Shown piece after piece: positions 1 to 11,700 of a DNA stretch of 64,000 nucleotides. The notes under the pieces are model-generated. The model was given only the letters and a program-made list of their open reading frames with translations, made no database searches and was not told where the DNA came from. Both the position numbers and the translations under genes were made by a program. Source of the DNA: Pholiota molesta (taxonomy: Eukaryota > Basidiomycota > Agaricomycetes > Agaricales > Strophariaceae); assembly GCA_014925825.1 (NCBI GenBank), contig JACGCK010000124.1, positions 1 through 64,000 of the forward strand, given 5' to 3'. Each line of letters begins with the position of its first letter. Within the stretch, counting starts at the first letter, position 1.

Positions 1-1121
1 TCGAGCGAGAGTAAATCGAGAGCCACATTTCTCAGACCATCGACAATATATGAGTTAATGTTATCGCGTAGAATGCTTTCCAGGTGGGCGTGATTCTGCT
101 GAATCGATTCGGTGATGTTCGTGTTAAGCTGCTCCATGACCGAATCGTCCACGATGAGATGTTCCTGGCGGGCGAACTCTCCGACGAGCTCGGGATTACG
201 AACGACAGCGTCGACGCTGCCGCCATGCGCAGAGATAAAGCTTGCCCCCGCTGCATCTCCCGCATCAGCAGGAACGGGGCGCGTGAGGATATCGAGCTGG
301 ACGGTTTGATGAATCTGGAGGCTGATGAGAAGATCGTTAGAGCATTTGTTGACAGCGTCGACGCATGTGGTGAATTTCTCGCGATTAGAGAGCCGGAGGC
401 GGCGAGCAACGCGGCCTTGCTTGCGGTACGCAACAATAAGCGCTATAGAGTCTTTCGTCGCTTCGTGCATGCGGTCTACGATTTCGATAACTGAGGGCGT
501 TTGCTTGACCTTCTCGAGTAGGGGGACAGTGACGTTTCTGTACATGAATGTGATCCGTTCGACGAGGTCGCTGCATTTGACGTCGACTTCCGTAGCGCGT
601 TTCTCGAGGTCGATGATGATCTTGAGGAGCACGAACGCGGGAGCGACAAACGGGAGCACCTTGCCCACTTCGGAGATCTGATCCAGAACTTGAATCGCGG
701 CCGACAACACTGGGTTGTTGCTGATAGCTGGATCGAGCACATTGGCCACGTTAATCAAACGCGACGTTTTGGGAGGTGGATGTGAGTCTAACAGGATAGA
801 GGGGTCTTCGATAGGGTTTTCCTGAGCGGCGGGCTCGTTCGTCGCAGCCTCTTGTGGTTGATCAGCAGAAGAGGCCGAGGCAGGAGCTGAACCAGATGCG
901 TCTTCAGCAGTAGGAGTGTCTTGCGAAGCAGGCTCGGTGGGCGTGTCTTCACGAGGCTGATGAGGCTGTTGTACAGCGACTAGGTTGAGTTCCCTAGTAA
1001 TGAAGCACGCGCCGTCAGTGTTCAAGATTCGAGTAGAGAGAAAACTGCAGAGCTTGCATTTCGTTCGTGATTTCGGGCTAGTGTGGTCGAAGAGGTCGGA
1101 CCCTTCTCGTCGAATATGCAT
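1..1121 (-). CDS. N-terminal part of a large unknown protein, possibly a STAND/NLR-type protein (runs off the left edge)
   Basis: The minus strand is open from an ATG at 1121 to the window edge, about 373 codons, and the gene continues outside the window. Residues ~1-40 include a CKLC motif. Residues ~50-115 are rich in Pro, Ala, Glu and Ser and look disordered. From about residue 125 the sequence becomes helical, with SAAIQVLDQISEVGKVLPFV, KIIIDLEKRATEVDVKCSDL and a run on to SNREKFTTCVDAVNKCSNDL. This layout resembles the helical N-terminal domains (Goodbye-like or MLKL-NTD-like) that precede NACHT or repeat domains in agaricomycete STAND proteins. That family link is an inference; no NTPase motif lies inside the window. 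An intron acceptor-like TTCATTACTAG near 1000 means the first ~40 codons could instead be intron or 5' UTR, so the start is uncertain. Confidence 0.6.
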   Translation of the reverse strand, partial: MHIRREGSDLFDHTSPKSRTKCKLCSFLSTRILNTDGACFITRELNLVAVQQPHQPREDTPTEPASQDTPTAEDASGSAPASASSADQPQEAATNEPAAQENPIEDPSILLDSHPPPKTSRLINVANVLDPAISNNPVLSAAIQVLDQISEVGKVLPFVAPAFVLLKIIIDLEKRATEVDVKCSDLVERITFMYRNVTVPLLEKVKQTPSVIEIVDRMHEATKDSIALIVAYRKQGRVARRLRLSNREKFTTCVDAVNKCSNDLLISLQIHQTVQLDILTRPVPADAGDAAGASFISAHGGSVDAVVRNPELVGEFARQEHLIVDDSVMEQLNTNITESIQQNHAHLESILRDNINSYIVDGLRNVALDLLSL

Positions 1122-2190
1122 CTCTACATATATTCTTTGAACCGGATATCGTTTATGATGGGCCGCCCTTCAAGTTGGACGTCCAAACAACGTCCAAACG
1201 CCGAAATGTCGACTACAAAGCCACGTATTGATGAACTGTCAGGAGATGTCGATGATTACCAGTCAAAGATAAAGAACAAAGACAAGTCGAACCGCAAGTG
1301 GGATAAAAAAAGTACGTACACAACGAGACCGCTTCTGACGGTTATTGATACGTGCACAGAGTAAGAACATGTTGTGGTTCTGAGCAAGTGCAACCATCAC
1401 CGACGTCAGCGGCATCGTGGCTCCCACGTTATTTAAATAATTGTGCATCACTCAAAATCGGGCTCGCTAGTGGTGTTGTTGGACGATACCGATACCGATA
1501 CGGAATTTTATTACCTAAGATAAGGTATTTTTTCATGTCACTCTGTTGTGACAGCACACTGGGCAGTCAGATTTCCGCGTACCATGCATCTTAAATGTGT
1601 AAAGTTCAAAAACTACATTCTTTTTAAGTCTATGAAAGTGTCTGTGCTCTAGATATTCAGTTTGAGCTGGAGAAACACACCATATAGGTGTCTAGGGCCC
1701 TTGAGGTCATGTCGGAAAGTTGAAAATAGCCTAATCAGACCGATAATGCCGAAAATGCCAGACATGCCTATTCAGGCGACAAGTTCTCATGAACAGACGC
1801 CTGCCGAGTTGATCAGAGTGTTCTGATCAGAGGTGAATCTATTTTCAGTCCTCTCTAGCCTGATTAGGAGTCTCAATTTAATTAGATACCATGTCATAAA
1901 TAGGCGGAAAAATATTATTCATACGTGTTGTATCTTATCAGATTGGCTTGTGCCATTTTTTAAATTGATATCATCTATTATATTAATATTATATAATTAG
2001 GTCCGAGGGGGGGTATTTCTCACGTATTTCCACTGTACTGCTTGTAATTTGTTTCTCTCCGGTCTTTCAGTGCGGTTTTTATATTTGAAATATCATTGTA
2101 TTAGCATTTAAGTAATAACTAATACGGATGCGAGTGTTCGAAAGCGAGGGCAAGGGTTTGAAGCGGTGGTAAAGTGTATAATAAATAAAT
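1122..2190. other. Intergenic, AT-rich, no gene seen
   Basis: Upstream region of the left-edge gene. Only short unconvincing open frames occur. It includes the dispersed repeat at 1709-1738 and AT-rich sequence around 1900-2110. Confidence 0.5.
1709..1738 (-). repeat. Short dispersed repeat, inverted relative to 16584-16615
   Basis: The reverse complement contains CTGATTAGGCTATTTTCA followed by TTTCCGACA with a two-base difference between them. The same string lies on the plus strand at 16584-16615. A further related CCTGATTAGG occurs near 1859. Probably a remnant of a non-autonomous element. Confidence 0.55.
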
Positions 2191-2229
2191 AATATGCACT
2201 GCGTGTATTATAGTGCGAATCTAAGAATG

Positions 2230-2640
2230 AAAATAGGGAGCGAGAGCGGGTGCGAGTGGGAGCGATGCGAGAGCGATTGCGAGAGAGTGGGAGCGGATGC
2301 GAGTGGGAGCGGGAGCGGATGCGGGAGCGAGAGCGGGAGCGGATGCGGGAGCGAGAGCGGGAGCGGATGCGGGAGCGAGAGCGGGAGCGGATGCGAGAGG
2401 GCGAGTGGGAGCGGATGCGAGAGATTGGGAGTGGGAGCGGATGCGAGAGGGCGAGTGGGAGCGGGAGCGAGAGATTGGGAGTGGGAGCGGATGCGAGAGG
2501 GCAAGTAGGAGCGGATGCGAGAGGGCGAGTGGGAGCGGATGCGAGAGGGCGAGTAGGAGCGGATGCGAGAGGGCGAGTGGGAGCGGATGCGAGAGGGCGA
2601 GTGGGAGCGGAGGCTGGAGTGGGAGCGGGAGGGCGGTAGC
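2230..2640. repeat. 24-bp minisatellite
   Basis: Tandem variants of a 24-base unit beginning gggagcggatgcgagaggg, with a second subtype containing gcgggagcgagagc in the 5' third. About 14-16 units can be read. Because 24 is a multiple of three and the unit lacks stops, several frames are open on both strands, giving Arg/Ser/Ala/Pro-rich pseudo-proteins. The array is strongly strand-asymmetric (purine-rich plus strand). Confidence 0.85.
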
Positions 2641-3340
2641 GCAGGCCGGAATGGGAGCGAGAGCAAGAGTGGGTGCGGGGACGAGCACACGCAAGGGTGT
2701 TCATCGTGTGCGAGGTGTCGCTGCGGGCGAGGAGCTAGGGGGGTCCGGTGCGCGATTGGGGTCCAGAGTGCGAGTGAGTAGGGTCCGATGCGCAAGTGGG
2801 TCTGAATGGAGCGGGCAACAGCAGGTGCACGAGCTCGGCTGCGGGGGGCGGCGTGGTCATGAGAGCAGGTATTGGGTGGGCGGTGGGGGCGCGTGGATGT
2901 GGGCACTGTTGCGTTGCAGGGCAGTTGTTGCTGGGGGCCTGAGGGTGAGGGTCAGCATGATGGGGTGGGTAGTGGGGTGGGGTCATGGGTGTTGACATAC
3001 CTGTGACGGCGGTGCCTCTCGCTGATGAGCTGGCACGTTTGCTCACCACCCCTGTGTCTGAATCAACTGGGGAGCGCGTGGGCGGTGGGGGGTGCTGTTG
3101 AGTGGCCTGGCGATGTCTTGACGTGGCAAAACGAGCGGAGCCCTGGGCTACTGCACCAGGAAAGAAACTCACCTAGCGGCAGTACCGCTAGGCAAATAAC
3201 CTGCCTGGTGCAGAGAGGGGGAGAAGGGTCGGTGGTGGTGGTAGTGGTATTAGGTGGACAAGAGAGACAGCATGTCAAAATCGCGCTAAGTCATAATAAT
3301 GTCAGATATCACGTGATGACTCATTGACAGATGAATTCTA
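2641..3340. other. G/T-rich intergenic stretch, no gene seen
   Basis: The plus strand is very rich in G and T downstream of the minisatellite, with long GGGTG-type runs. No open frame resembles a known protein. It contains the nested palindrome at 3151-3213. Confidence 0.5.
3151..3213. repeat. Nested perfect inverted repeats (potential double-stem hairpin)
   Basis: An outer 10-base stem, CTGCACCAGG at 3151 and CCTGGTGCAG ending at 3213, encloses a separate 8-base stem, CCTAGCGG at 3172 and CCGCTAGG at 3185, with a 5-base loop. Both stems are perfect. The region looks able to extrude as a cruciform or fold as RNA; no function is recognised. Confidence 0.7.
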
Positions 3341-3949
3341 CCTTCAATGCGATATGTTTTCATTGAGTCGTTGGAGCTGGTATCGACACATTGCGAGCGG
3401 TTTGAACAGTAAATTGCTCTGGGTAGTGCTTAAAATAGTGGTAATTCTGTAACTGGTTTGAGAAGTAAAATTATATTGCTTTCGGCAGTGTGATTCAAAA
3501 TGGTGGTAATTTGAATATAATTAGGACAGAAACAGACGAGTTGGCGGAGGCGGAGAAAACATATAAGCATTTCGTACACATGTGTGTCATATACCAATGG
3601 ATTACTTACCTGCATGCTCATGCGGTCGAAACTAGGTAGGGAGGGTGTGGCATGCATGCACCCCGTGTAATCAGGTTTGTACATGTGTTCAATGATTTTG
3701 GACTTTGCATCGAGGTACAGGGTCATATTAATGAGTATAATGTGATAATTTAAACAGCTGCCTCAAGCAGCTATATTATACAAATTCAAGAAAACACAGT
3801 GCACAGTGCCTAATTACTAACGACTCTACGAAAAACTAAATAAAAAGTTCAGACATAATATGGTAAACTGCAGTACAAACGTTCGAGCCTCAAAGATTGT
3901 CCATTGTACAAGTAAAGCAAGGGTCATGAAAGTAATTGGATATACTTAC
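3341..3949. other. AT-rich 3' flank, no gene seen
   Basis: Sequence between the G/T-rich block and the 3' end of the DUF6698-like gene. No supported coding sequence. Confidence 0.45.
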
Positions 3950-4330
3950 CTACTTGCGCTTTCGGCCACTGGCACGGGTACGACCTCGTTTAGCAACAGT
4001 CGGTTCGACGACTGGTTCGACAACTGGTTCGATGACTGTCGGTTTGGCGACTGCTTCGACAAATGGCGGTTCGATGGCAGCAGGTACAGGTGTAGGAGGA
4101 GTGGATGGTCCGGGGTGAGGAGCACGTTCGTCGATATCCAAATCTCCTGGACCTGGATCAGTCTGCCGTTCAGGAGATGCAGGGGTCTGCATCCAGGCTG
4201 GTGTGCCGATATCATCGCCATCGGTGTACATATCTTCCTCGTTGTCGAGAAGCTGATCGCCTCGAGGTAATAATTCGGCCTCGCCTGCATCACCAGTGTC
4301 TGCTAGTCTCATGCATGAAACATATGGCAG

Positions 4331-5096
4331 TTCCCCGGATAAAAATATTGCATCCAGAGTGCTAACTGCCCACCTCACCTAGCTGACTTTGAAAAAATTC
4401 CGCCCTAAGCCAGTGGTCTATGATGGTCAGTAGACGTGCTACTGCTGCTCACTGTGCTCCGGTGCTCGACACCGTGATCAATGGTGTCAAGCAGTGCTTG
4501 GCACTGTTTTCAGGGTCGTCCCAAAAAGGAATCCATCAAACTTTTTCCAAAAGAAGAATGACAAATTTGTAAGCTTTTCCCCCATCATTTGTCAGCACCT
4601 CAGCATCTATCATTAGATTTGACCCATTTTGGGACTTTCTGCTCATTGGCCCATCAAATATGCCATCAAGGACCAAACACATGACCTGGTACCTAACCAC
4701 ATGACCACACATGACTGCAAATGAGGCAGGGACCCTCCCAGGGGTGGGAAATACCTAAAATAGCATTTTCCCAATATTATTGGAAATGCACCTGGGTAGC
4801 TGGTGCACCCTATATGGGACCCACTGGGACCATATTATACCGAAAGATGCGGAATTAAATTCTAAAACCACCTGTGAGAGATTCATATGGATAGCTTTAT
4901 TGGTTCAGGCCCTAGAAGCGAATTACTATTTGGGTGAAATAAGCGCACACATTGATGGCTGCTTTCCTCCGCAACCGCTGGGTCGTTTTCTATAATCAAA
5001 GCAGCTGTCTATAGGTATTTAAAGCGCGCTTCTAACGCGTTCTTGATCATAATTTTCCGTCCCTTCCTCGCTCCGTAAAACGCTCCGGATATATTT
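4331..5096 (+). repeat. Left arm of 766-bp inverted repeat
   Basis: Pairs base for base with 6073-6838: coordinates of partners sum to 11169 at both ends and for the internal open frame. The outer end begins TTCCCCGGATAAAAATATTG. The inner end is CGCTCCGGATATATTT. Confidence 0.85.
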
Positions 5097-6072
5097 ACGC
5101 TCGCACCACATTAGCGCCGGCTACGCTTCCACTAGTCGCGCGCATATTATATCATAAAATAGGTTAATAAAACACCTTTCTAACGGTACCATACTCGTGC
5201 CGATTGAACAACTCTCCGAGGCCCTATAATGGAAATGGTCGTTTGTAAATAGAATATTAACCGCGGATCGCGCCGGAACGCGCGTAGTTGCGTTGGATTC
5301 TCCTCAATTTACCGGATTTAATGATACCCTGATTATAGGGATCAGAGGCCAGGAAGGCACTGAACAGGACATGGGGATGGGCTGGATATTGCTTTGCTGG
5401 CCGGAAGATGCTATTTTTAGCGCTGCCGAGCGCGGCCTCACCCAATCCGGGCATGAAATGGTGGCACTCTCCCCCTCCCCCTCATATTGGAAATTCATTT
5501 CCTCCCTCAATTCCTATCCAATTGCTTCGTTCTTTTTTTTAATATTTAATATAAATATGTTACTATGCGCCTATAGCATTTATACACCACTATAATACAT
5601 GCAGCATTTGTTATTTCGATATCCCTGTATTTTGGACACTGCATTTGGGATTTTCACTGTATTTATGATGCTTATTGGCACATATAGAGCGGTGGAAAGC
5701 TAGAGGTAAGTCGCTACTACAATTCCTGGTAGTTTAGAAGCTACCTGGAAACTGTCCTATAGCTCCATACCCATAAATAGAGACATTACTGTATATCCTC
5801 TTTGATAAATCCATATCTCAACCAATACTGTAGCAATAAACAAGTTAAAGTGTGCATTAGAATATTAGACATGTCTTTTTTATTTCTGTTACTCAAGAAT
5901 ACTCTTCTCAGAGCATTTCATTGGTCATATGACAAGAATGGTTAAATATAGCAGAAATAGAGGTATTCTGCCTATAGCAATTCACATAAACACTCTAAAA
6001 TTCAATGGAGGTAGGATGTTATAGCTCTCATTAATACCTTCAATTCAAGATAGGCCGGAAGAAAATAGAGTA

Positions 6073-6838
6073 AAATATATCCGGAGCGTTTTACGGAGCG
6101 AGGAAGGGACGGAAAATTATGATCAAGAACGCGTTAGAAGCGCGCTTTAAATACCTATAGACAGCTGCTTTGATTATAGAAAACGACCCAGCGGTTGCGG
6201 AGGAAAGCAGCCATCAATGTGTGCGCTTATTTCACCCAAATAGTAATTCGCTTCTAGGGCCTGAACCAATAAAGCTATCCATATGAATCTCTCACAGGTG
6301 GTTTTAGAATTTAATTCCGCATCTTTCGGTATAATATGGTCCCAGTGGGTCCCATATAGGGTGCACCAGCTACCCAGGTGCATTTCCAATAATATTGGGA
6401 AAATGCTATTTTAGGTATTTCCCACCCCTGGGAGGGTCCCTGCCTCATTTGCAGTCATGTGTGGTCATGTGGTTAGGTACCAGGTCATGTGTTTGGTCCT
6501 TGATGGCATATTTGATGGGCCAATGAGCAGAAAGTCCCAAAATGGGTCAAATCTAATGATAGATGCTGAGGTGCTGACAAATGATGGGGGAAAAGCTTAC
6601 AAATTTGTCATTCTTCTTTTGGAAAAAGTTTGATGGATTCCTTTTTGGGACGACCCTGAAAACAGTGCCAAGCACTGCTTGACACCATTGATCACGGTGT
6701 CGAGCACCGGAGCACAGTGAGCAGCAGTAGCACGTCTACTGACCATCATAGACCACTGGCTTAGGGCGGAATTTTTTCAAAGTCAGCTAGGTGAGGTGGG
6801 CAGTTAGCACTCTGGATGCAATATTTTTATCCGGGGAA
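6073..6838 (-). repeat. Right arm of 766-bp inverted repeat
   Basis: Reverse complement of 4331-5096. Its outer end interrupts the reading frame of the DUF6698-like gene immediately after the codons YMKMWQ. Confidence 0.85.
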
Positions 6839-8741
6839 TTGCCACATCTTCATGTAGAATATTAACAGACAAGGCTGGCCTGCATCTTCATCAAGCCCAG
6901 TTTGCGGTGAAACAGACCTGAGTTCGAGCATCTGCATTTCCCGAGCCATCTCGTCGTCGTCATCGTCGATAGGAATGGTCTCGGTATTTTCTGAGTTTGT
7001 GTGTCCTTTCGCGTCATTGTGGCTGGCAAATAGCTCCTCATCCCATTGTTGCAAGAGCGCCTGGATGGTCTTAGGATAATTCGCATTTGCTTCAATTAAA
7101 TACCTCTTGTAGAAATCGAAGTCGTTACGGTAGTGAATCTTCGTGACCCCTCCAATTCCAGAGTTGGTGAATTGGGTATCGGGAGAAATTCCATAGCGTA
7201 TCTATCACCACAAAAACTATAATTAGAACTAGCTGAAGAAATGTAAAATCAAAAGTAATTCGTACCATCACACTTATCCAGGCAATCAGGCCGAAAGTGG
7301 TGGCCGCAGGAGTGTCGGTGAGCAAGTATTGGCTGATAGAACGAGATACTGCCAGTCCAGGAGACTCTGTGAACGTCTTGCCAAAAATTACACCGCGGGC
7401 GATCTACCATAAGTAATATAAAACTTGAGTCAGCCTTTGTATAAGAGATAATATTAGTGACTCGCACCTTGAAGAGGCCAGGGTTTCGAAAGCGGCCTTC
7501 CACCCTCGTCAAATCATTTGGGTTTTGATATAGAATGGGCGGGAAGCGTGCATACGATACGACTCCAGACTGCGGATCAACAGTGCGTCCGAGGAGGAAT
7601 TGGATTTGGGGAACTTGATCCCGCTGTGGCCCCGTTGACTCGGCTTGAGAACCTTTGACCTTCACAGGAGCTATGAAGTCGTTTGGATTGAGGGAGAATA
7701 TCTGAGGGAGTATTTGTCGAATCAGGTTGATGGAGGTAGAGCGAACGGCTCCAGCCGTTCCACCGAACTAATTAAATGAGTAATAGAACAACCAGTCAGA
7801 CACCAGTTATAAAATAAGCGATGATGAACTTACATGAGTTATGAATGTGTTCTCGGTCTTGCGAGAAGACTGCGCAACTGACATGAGGAAGTGATACTTC
7901 TCTGGCACAGTCTCGTAGAGCTCTGCAGTCTTCCCGAGCGACTGATTGTCGGGGTTCTTATACCTAATGATGTCGTCTGACTTGAAATTCGGGGGCGCAA
8001 TGGAAAGTAAATCGGGCTCGAAGAAGGGGGAAACGAAGAGCTGATAGTGCTTTGCGACCTTCTTGATCTCGTCCCAGAGCCGCTCAGTTGCTTCCATTTC
8101 TTGGTGAGTTGATGCCTGCTCTGCGGTCGCGCGGGACTTTGCAGATTTTCGGACTTTGTTCTTGCCTATGAATTTCATTTCTGAATTGGCGAGCTGCGCT
8201 CGCAAGGTTTGATTCTCGGCCTCTAGATCTGAAATCTTCTGCTGAGAAGAGATATAGGCCTGAAATTAAGAAATGAGCCGATAAGTCAGATGCTTAAATA
8301 GACATAGAGATTATAACAATGTGCCTGGTAGAGTTTGTCTGCGCTGAGCAGAGACGGAGAAATAAAAGATGTGGTTGGAGATTCGTTGGACGTCGGTCCG
8401 TTTGCTGGACCATGGCTGGAGGACGAAGCGGCAGATGATACTGAGTTCGCATTGGGCGAGGCATCAGCCCTAGCAGAGGAGGATCTGGAGCTCAGTGGCG
8501 CAGGAGGTAGACGATTGAGACGAGACATATTTCGATGGTGAGAAGGGATTGGGAAATTATACGGTTACCAGCTACTTATACGAGGGATCCTGGACCACGA
8601 AGTATCCTCATGTTGAATCTGCTAAGTTTGAATCCTTAGGCAGTCCATAATAATGAAATGTAATTACTGAAGCTGAAACTGAAACCGAAACTGTTATTGC
8701 AGTCTGAAACTTCATTTAGATAATACAAAGTACCACTGTAA

Positions 8742-11700
8742 CTACATGCTGGCATTTGTGATCAACTCGATTGACTTCAGGCGCATCCACATATCCTGGT
8801 CGATGAAATTGACTACAAGGCGCTCCTGGACCATTATTGGAGAGTCTGGGTCTTCTGCTAGAAGTCCCCCTCGGATGATTTGATCTGTGTCAATTAATAT
8901 ACTCGATTTTCTGAGCCTGGGACGAACTCACGTTAACCTAAGCTCTGTGTCTCGATTTGGATGGCGGTCTGGTATATGCAGAGGAGCATCGAAGGGAGTT
9001 ACCAATGCCATATGATAATGGACACCATGGTATATGATCCTGAATATATAGAGCACTTGAACGAATATGCATTGTTTGCCACTGTCATCTGCCCTCACGA
9101 GGGCATAATCATATCGCGGTTTGTGGTGGAAGTTTGGATTGGCCCGAATGATATTTGAATTTAATTGCCAGTCGACCACTGAATCAAATCGAACTTTCAC
9201 AGATTTAAAGGGAGTGATCTGGCATTAATAAGGATGCATTAGCTTTTGCACGATGCATGACATAATAATGAAGTAAATAGATGGGATCAGATTAGTACTC
9301 ACAACATCATCGACACGAAGATGCACTTGCGCAACTCCGAGTTGGATAGCTAATGCATGAGCTAATTTGATTCGAAAGTTCTGGAAGGCCACATCTGCAG
9401 CATGGGTTAACTCTAAATCTGAAAGTGTTACATCTCCTTTGACTGAAAAATGGGTGATGCGAAATTTAGAGTTGCTGACAGGAAAGGTATACTCTGGCAA
9501 TAGATCCTCCGGAGCAGGGTCATCTTCAATGTTGGTAGCCATATCTCGGGCCTGAACCGCATTGTCGAACACCGAAATATCTGATCGTATCGTTCGAGAG
9601 ACAATGTCCATTTCACTGATCCTGAGGACCTATTAATAACACATTAAATTTGATTGTCAGTAGTTGGCGAATATCTATTTGATTTAGACACTACTGACCT
9701 GCTGGGCTACATTCTTGAAGTTTGTATGCCTTTGATAATACTTTTTGAGAGCGCCGTGAGCTTTTTCGCCTGGTTTGGTATTGTAGTTTCGTGTGACGCC
9801 CTTGTTTCGAATATCCTCGAACATATGTTTGTGGGTATGAGCTTTCGGAAAATGCCAGTTTTTCTGAGGGAATTCATCCTGATATTGCTACACGAGAAAT
9901 ATTTAGTCAGTATAAAGTAATAAAAGGCTATCAATAGTGGAAAGACAAAAATCAAATACCTTTACAAGAGCTTCGAAGTTTCTCAGTTCTGCTTCACCTG
10001 CTTCAAGCATTGTTTCAGTATGAGTCGTCAAAGACGCGCACATATCCAATTCAAGATAGACACGTATAAGGCGAAGTAATAGATAACCCCTTGGTGAAGA
10101 AGTGGGTGTGAAGACATGCACTGATGCAAAAATTATGACCTGGTCGTTATTGTTCAGATAAGCGCGCGGTAAATAATTTGATTGGATTTATTAATAGAAC
10201 TGCATGATGGCTTACCTTTGAAAGATCTTCAAATTTGGTTCCATCGGCGAACTTTCCGGTCGAACTCAACAGCTCGAAGTGGTTCAAACCACTCCAAGGT
10301 GGAATATTCAAAAATCTGATGTACGTCGATGGTTTCATTTCAATGATTAGTGCAACTTTAGATTTGGGTTGATCATGATCAGTCAGGCTCACCCGGAATC
10401 TATTTGAGACTCAACAATTCGACCCGCATTCACGGGATGTATGGCGTCTATTGTAGCGTTGAACTCGCCGAGAAGGTGGTGAGCAAATAAGCCATTGTGA
10501 TAGGCATGCAGTCTGTCCCATGAAAGGGCTCTGTAGACATCTGTGCCATTTAAAGACCAAAATACATTCTGCAAGTGCATTAATTACATAGTATGAGAGG
10601 ATGCAATGTACTCAAGTATGATTAACAACCAACGGACCTCAACGTCTCGTAATCCACGGCTTTCAGATGATTTTCCTTTCTTGTTGGATTTAAATTGTGC
10701 ACTTCCCGTAACAGCGCTTGTGTGGCGACTGTTGTCCGAAGGGTAAATGACTCTGACAAGTCGAGCATCCTGTCCTTCTGAACAAGGCATACTGTGCAGG
10801 GGGCGTTCGAACCGACACCTCATGTGAGGGAAACCATAGTTCTAGTAAGATAAAATTCCACAGGTAAATGTGTTTGCTCATTAAATAAAATCAAGTGGAT
10901 TGACGTACTGTTCCTCATAGTCAGCTGAAATCATAAGAATTCGAACGAAGATCTGGTGTTCATTCCTGTCTCCACATTTTATCGACCTTCCGAATTCAGC
11001 ATGTGTCTTGATAGACTCTACTACCTTTCGGACGGCCGAGTGCCAGACCTTCCGCTTGAGGTCGACCCACGCTGTTGTGCCAGCATCCAGTGGGTCGTCT
11101 TCGGGCTGCACATATAAATTGAATGTGAGTGATAATAGATCATACAAGGTAAGAATTTAAATAGTTACAATTGGAAGCCAGCCGACTAAGCGGCTTCCTC
11201 CAAGTCCCTCCCCGTTGCGAACAGAAACAGGAAGATTTGCACATCGTGCAAGAACCGGATATCCGGACTCAGTTCCAAAGGACGATAAACGAGTCTTGTC
11301 CACATATAGGATAATGCAGAAAGGAAGCGCAGTGGTGGGCATTCCATCCTAAATGATTTGGAGTTTCAAGTGCCGCACATCAGAACAAAGTGAAGAATAA
11401 TGGATATTATTGAATACCATACCTGAACCTCCCACCAAGCATCTCCCGACCATGGTTCGTCATAAAATCGGATATATCTCTCCCATCAAACCCAAAGAGG
11501 CGTACTGCATTCCAGCTCATTTGAGAGAACAAACGTCTGTCTGACACCAGCTCGCTGCACCATTCCGACAACGAACGATGCCATACTTCATAGTCTAGAT
11601 CAATTCCTTCATAATTTATCGATATAGTATCCTTGATGAGCTGAAAATGACAATAGATGTAAGCTTAAACTAGTCGTTCAATGTCTCTAGTGATAGTAAT

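Larger units (their letters stand above)
4331..6838. mobile_element. Foldback-type element with two 766-bp inverted arms
   Basis: The left arm 4331-5096 and right arm 6073-6838 are reverse complements of equal length. Every stretch I compared by eye was identical, including a 71-codon open frame at 4780-4995 (plus) and 6174-6389 (minus). Between them lie 976 bases of unique AT-rich sequence with no recognised protein. Beyond the arms about 17 more bases (catgaa...tggca) are related but diverged. I found no clear target-site duplication. The element sits inside the DUF6698-like gene. It could be a non-autonomous DNA transposon with long terminal inverted repeats. Confidence 0.75.
3950..8528 (-). 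pseudogene. DUF6698-like gene, split by a foldback element
   Basis: Exons read on the minus strand: 8528-~8326 (Ser-rich start, MSRLNRLPPAPL), ~8262-7835 (coiled coil, then LWDEIKKVAKHYQLFVSPFF), ~7770-7469, ~7402-7266 and ~7200-6850. The core runs through FPPILYQNPNDL, NPGLFKIARGVIFGKTFTES, TTFGLIAWISVMIRYGIS and NDFDFYKRYLIEAN, ending in an acidic tail. This order matches the agaricomycete DUF6698 family as I know it. Function is unknown. After about 6850 the frame runs into the foldback element and stops. Coding-like sequence resumes beyond it: 4310-3950 encodes an acidic, Pro-rich segment ending in a basic, NLS-like KRGRTRASGRKRK. The first intron would need a GC donor (CAG/GCACAT). The gene may have been TE-associated cargo, since a Plavaka gene lies just upstream on the same strand. 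Confidence 0.6.

Noticed and set aside
2108..2995. Overlapping 100-230-codon open frames on both strands
   Set aside because: They follow the stop-free 24-bp repeat and have its composition only; no start context, introns or homologous blocks.
4780..4995. 71-codon open frame present in both arms of the inverted repeat
   Set aside because: Its duplication follows from the arms themselves. No recognised domain and no sign of selection visible.
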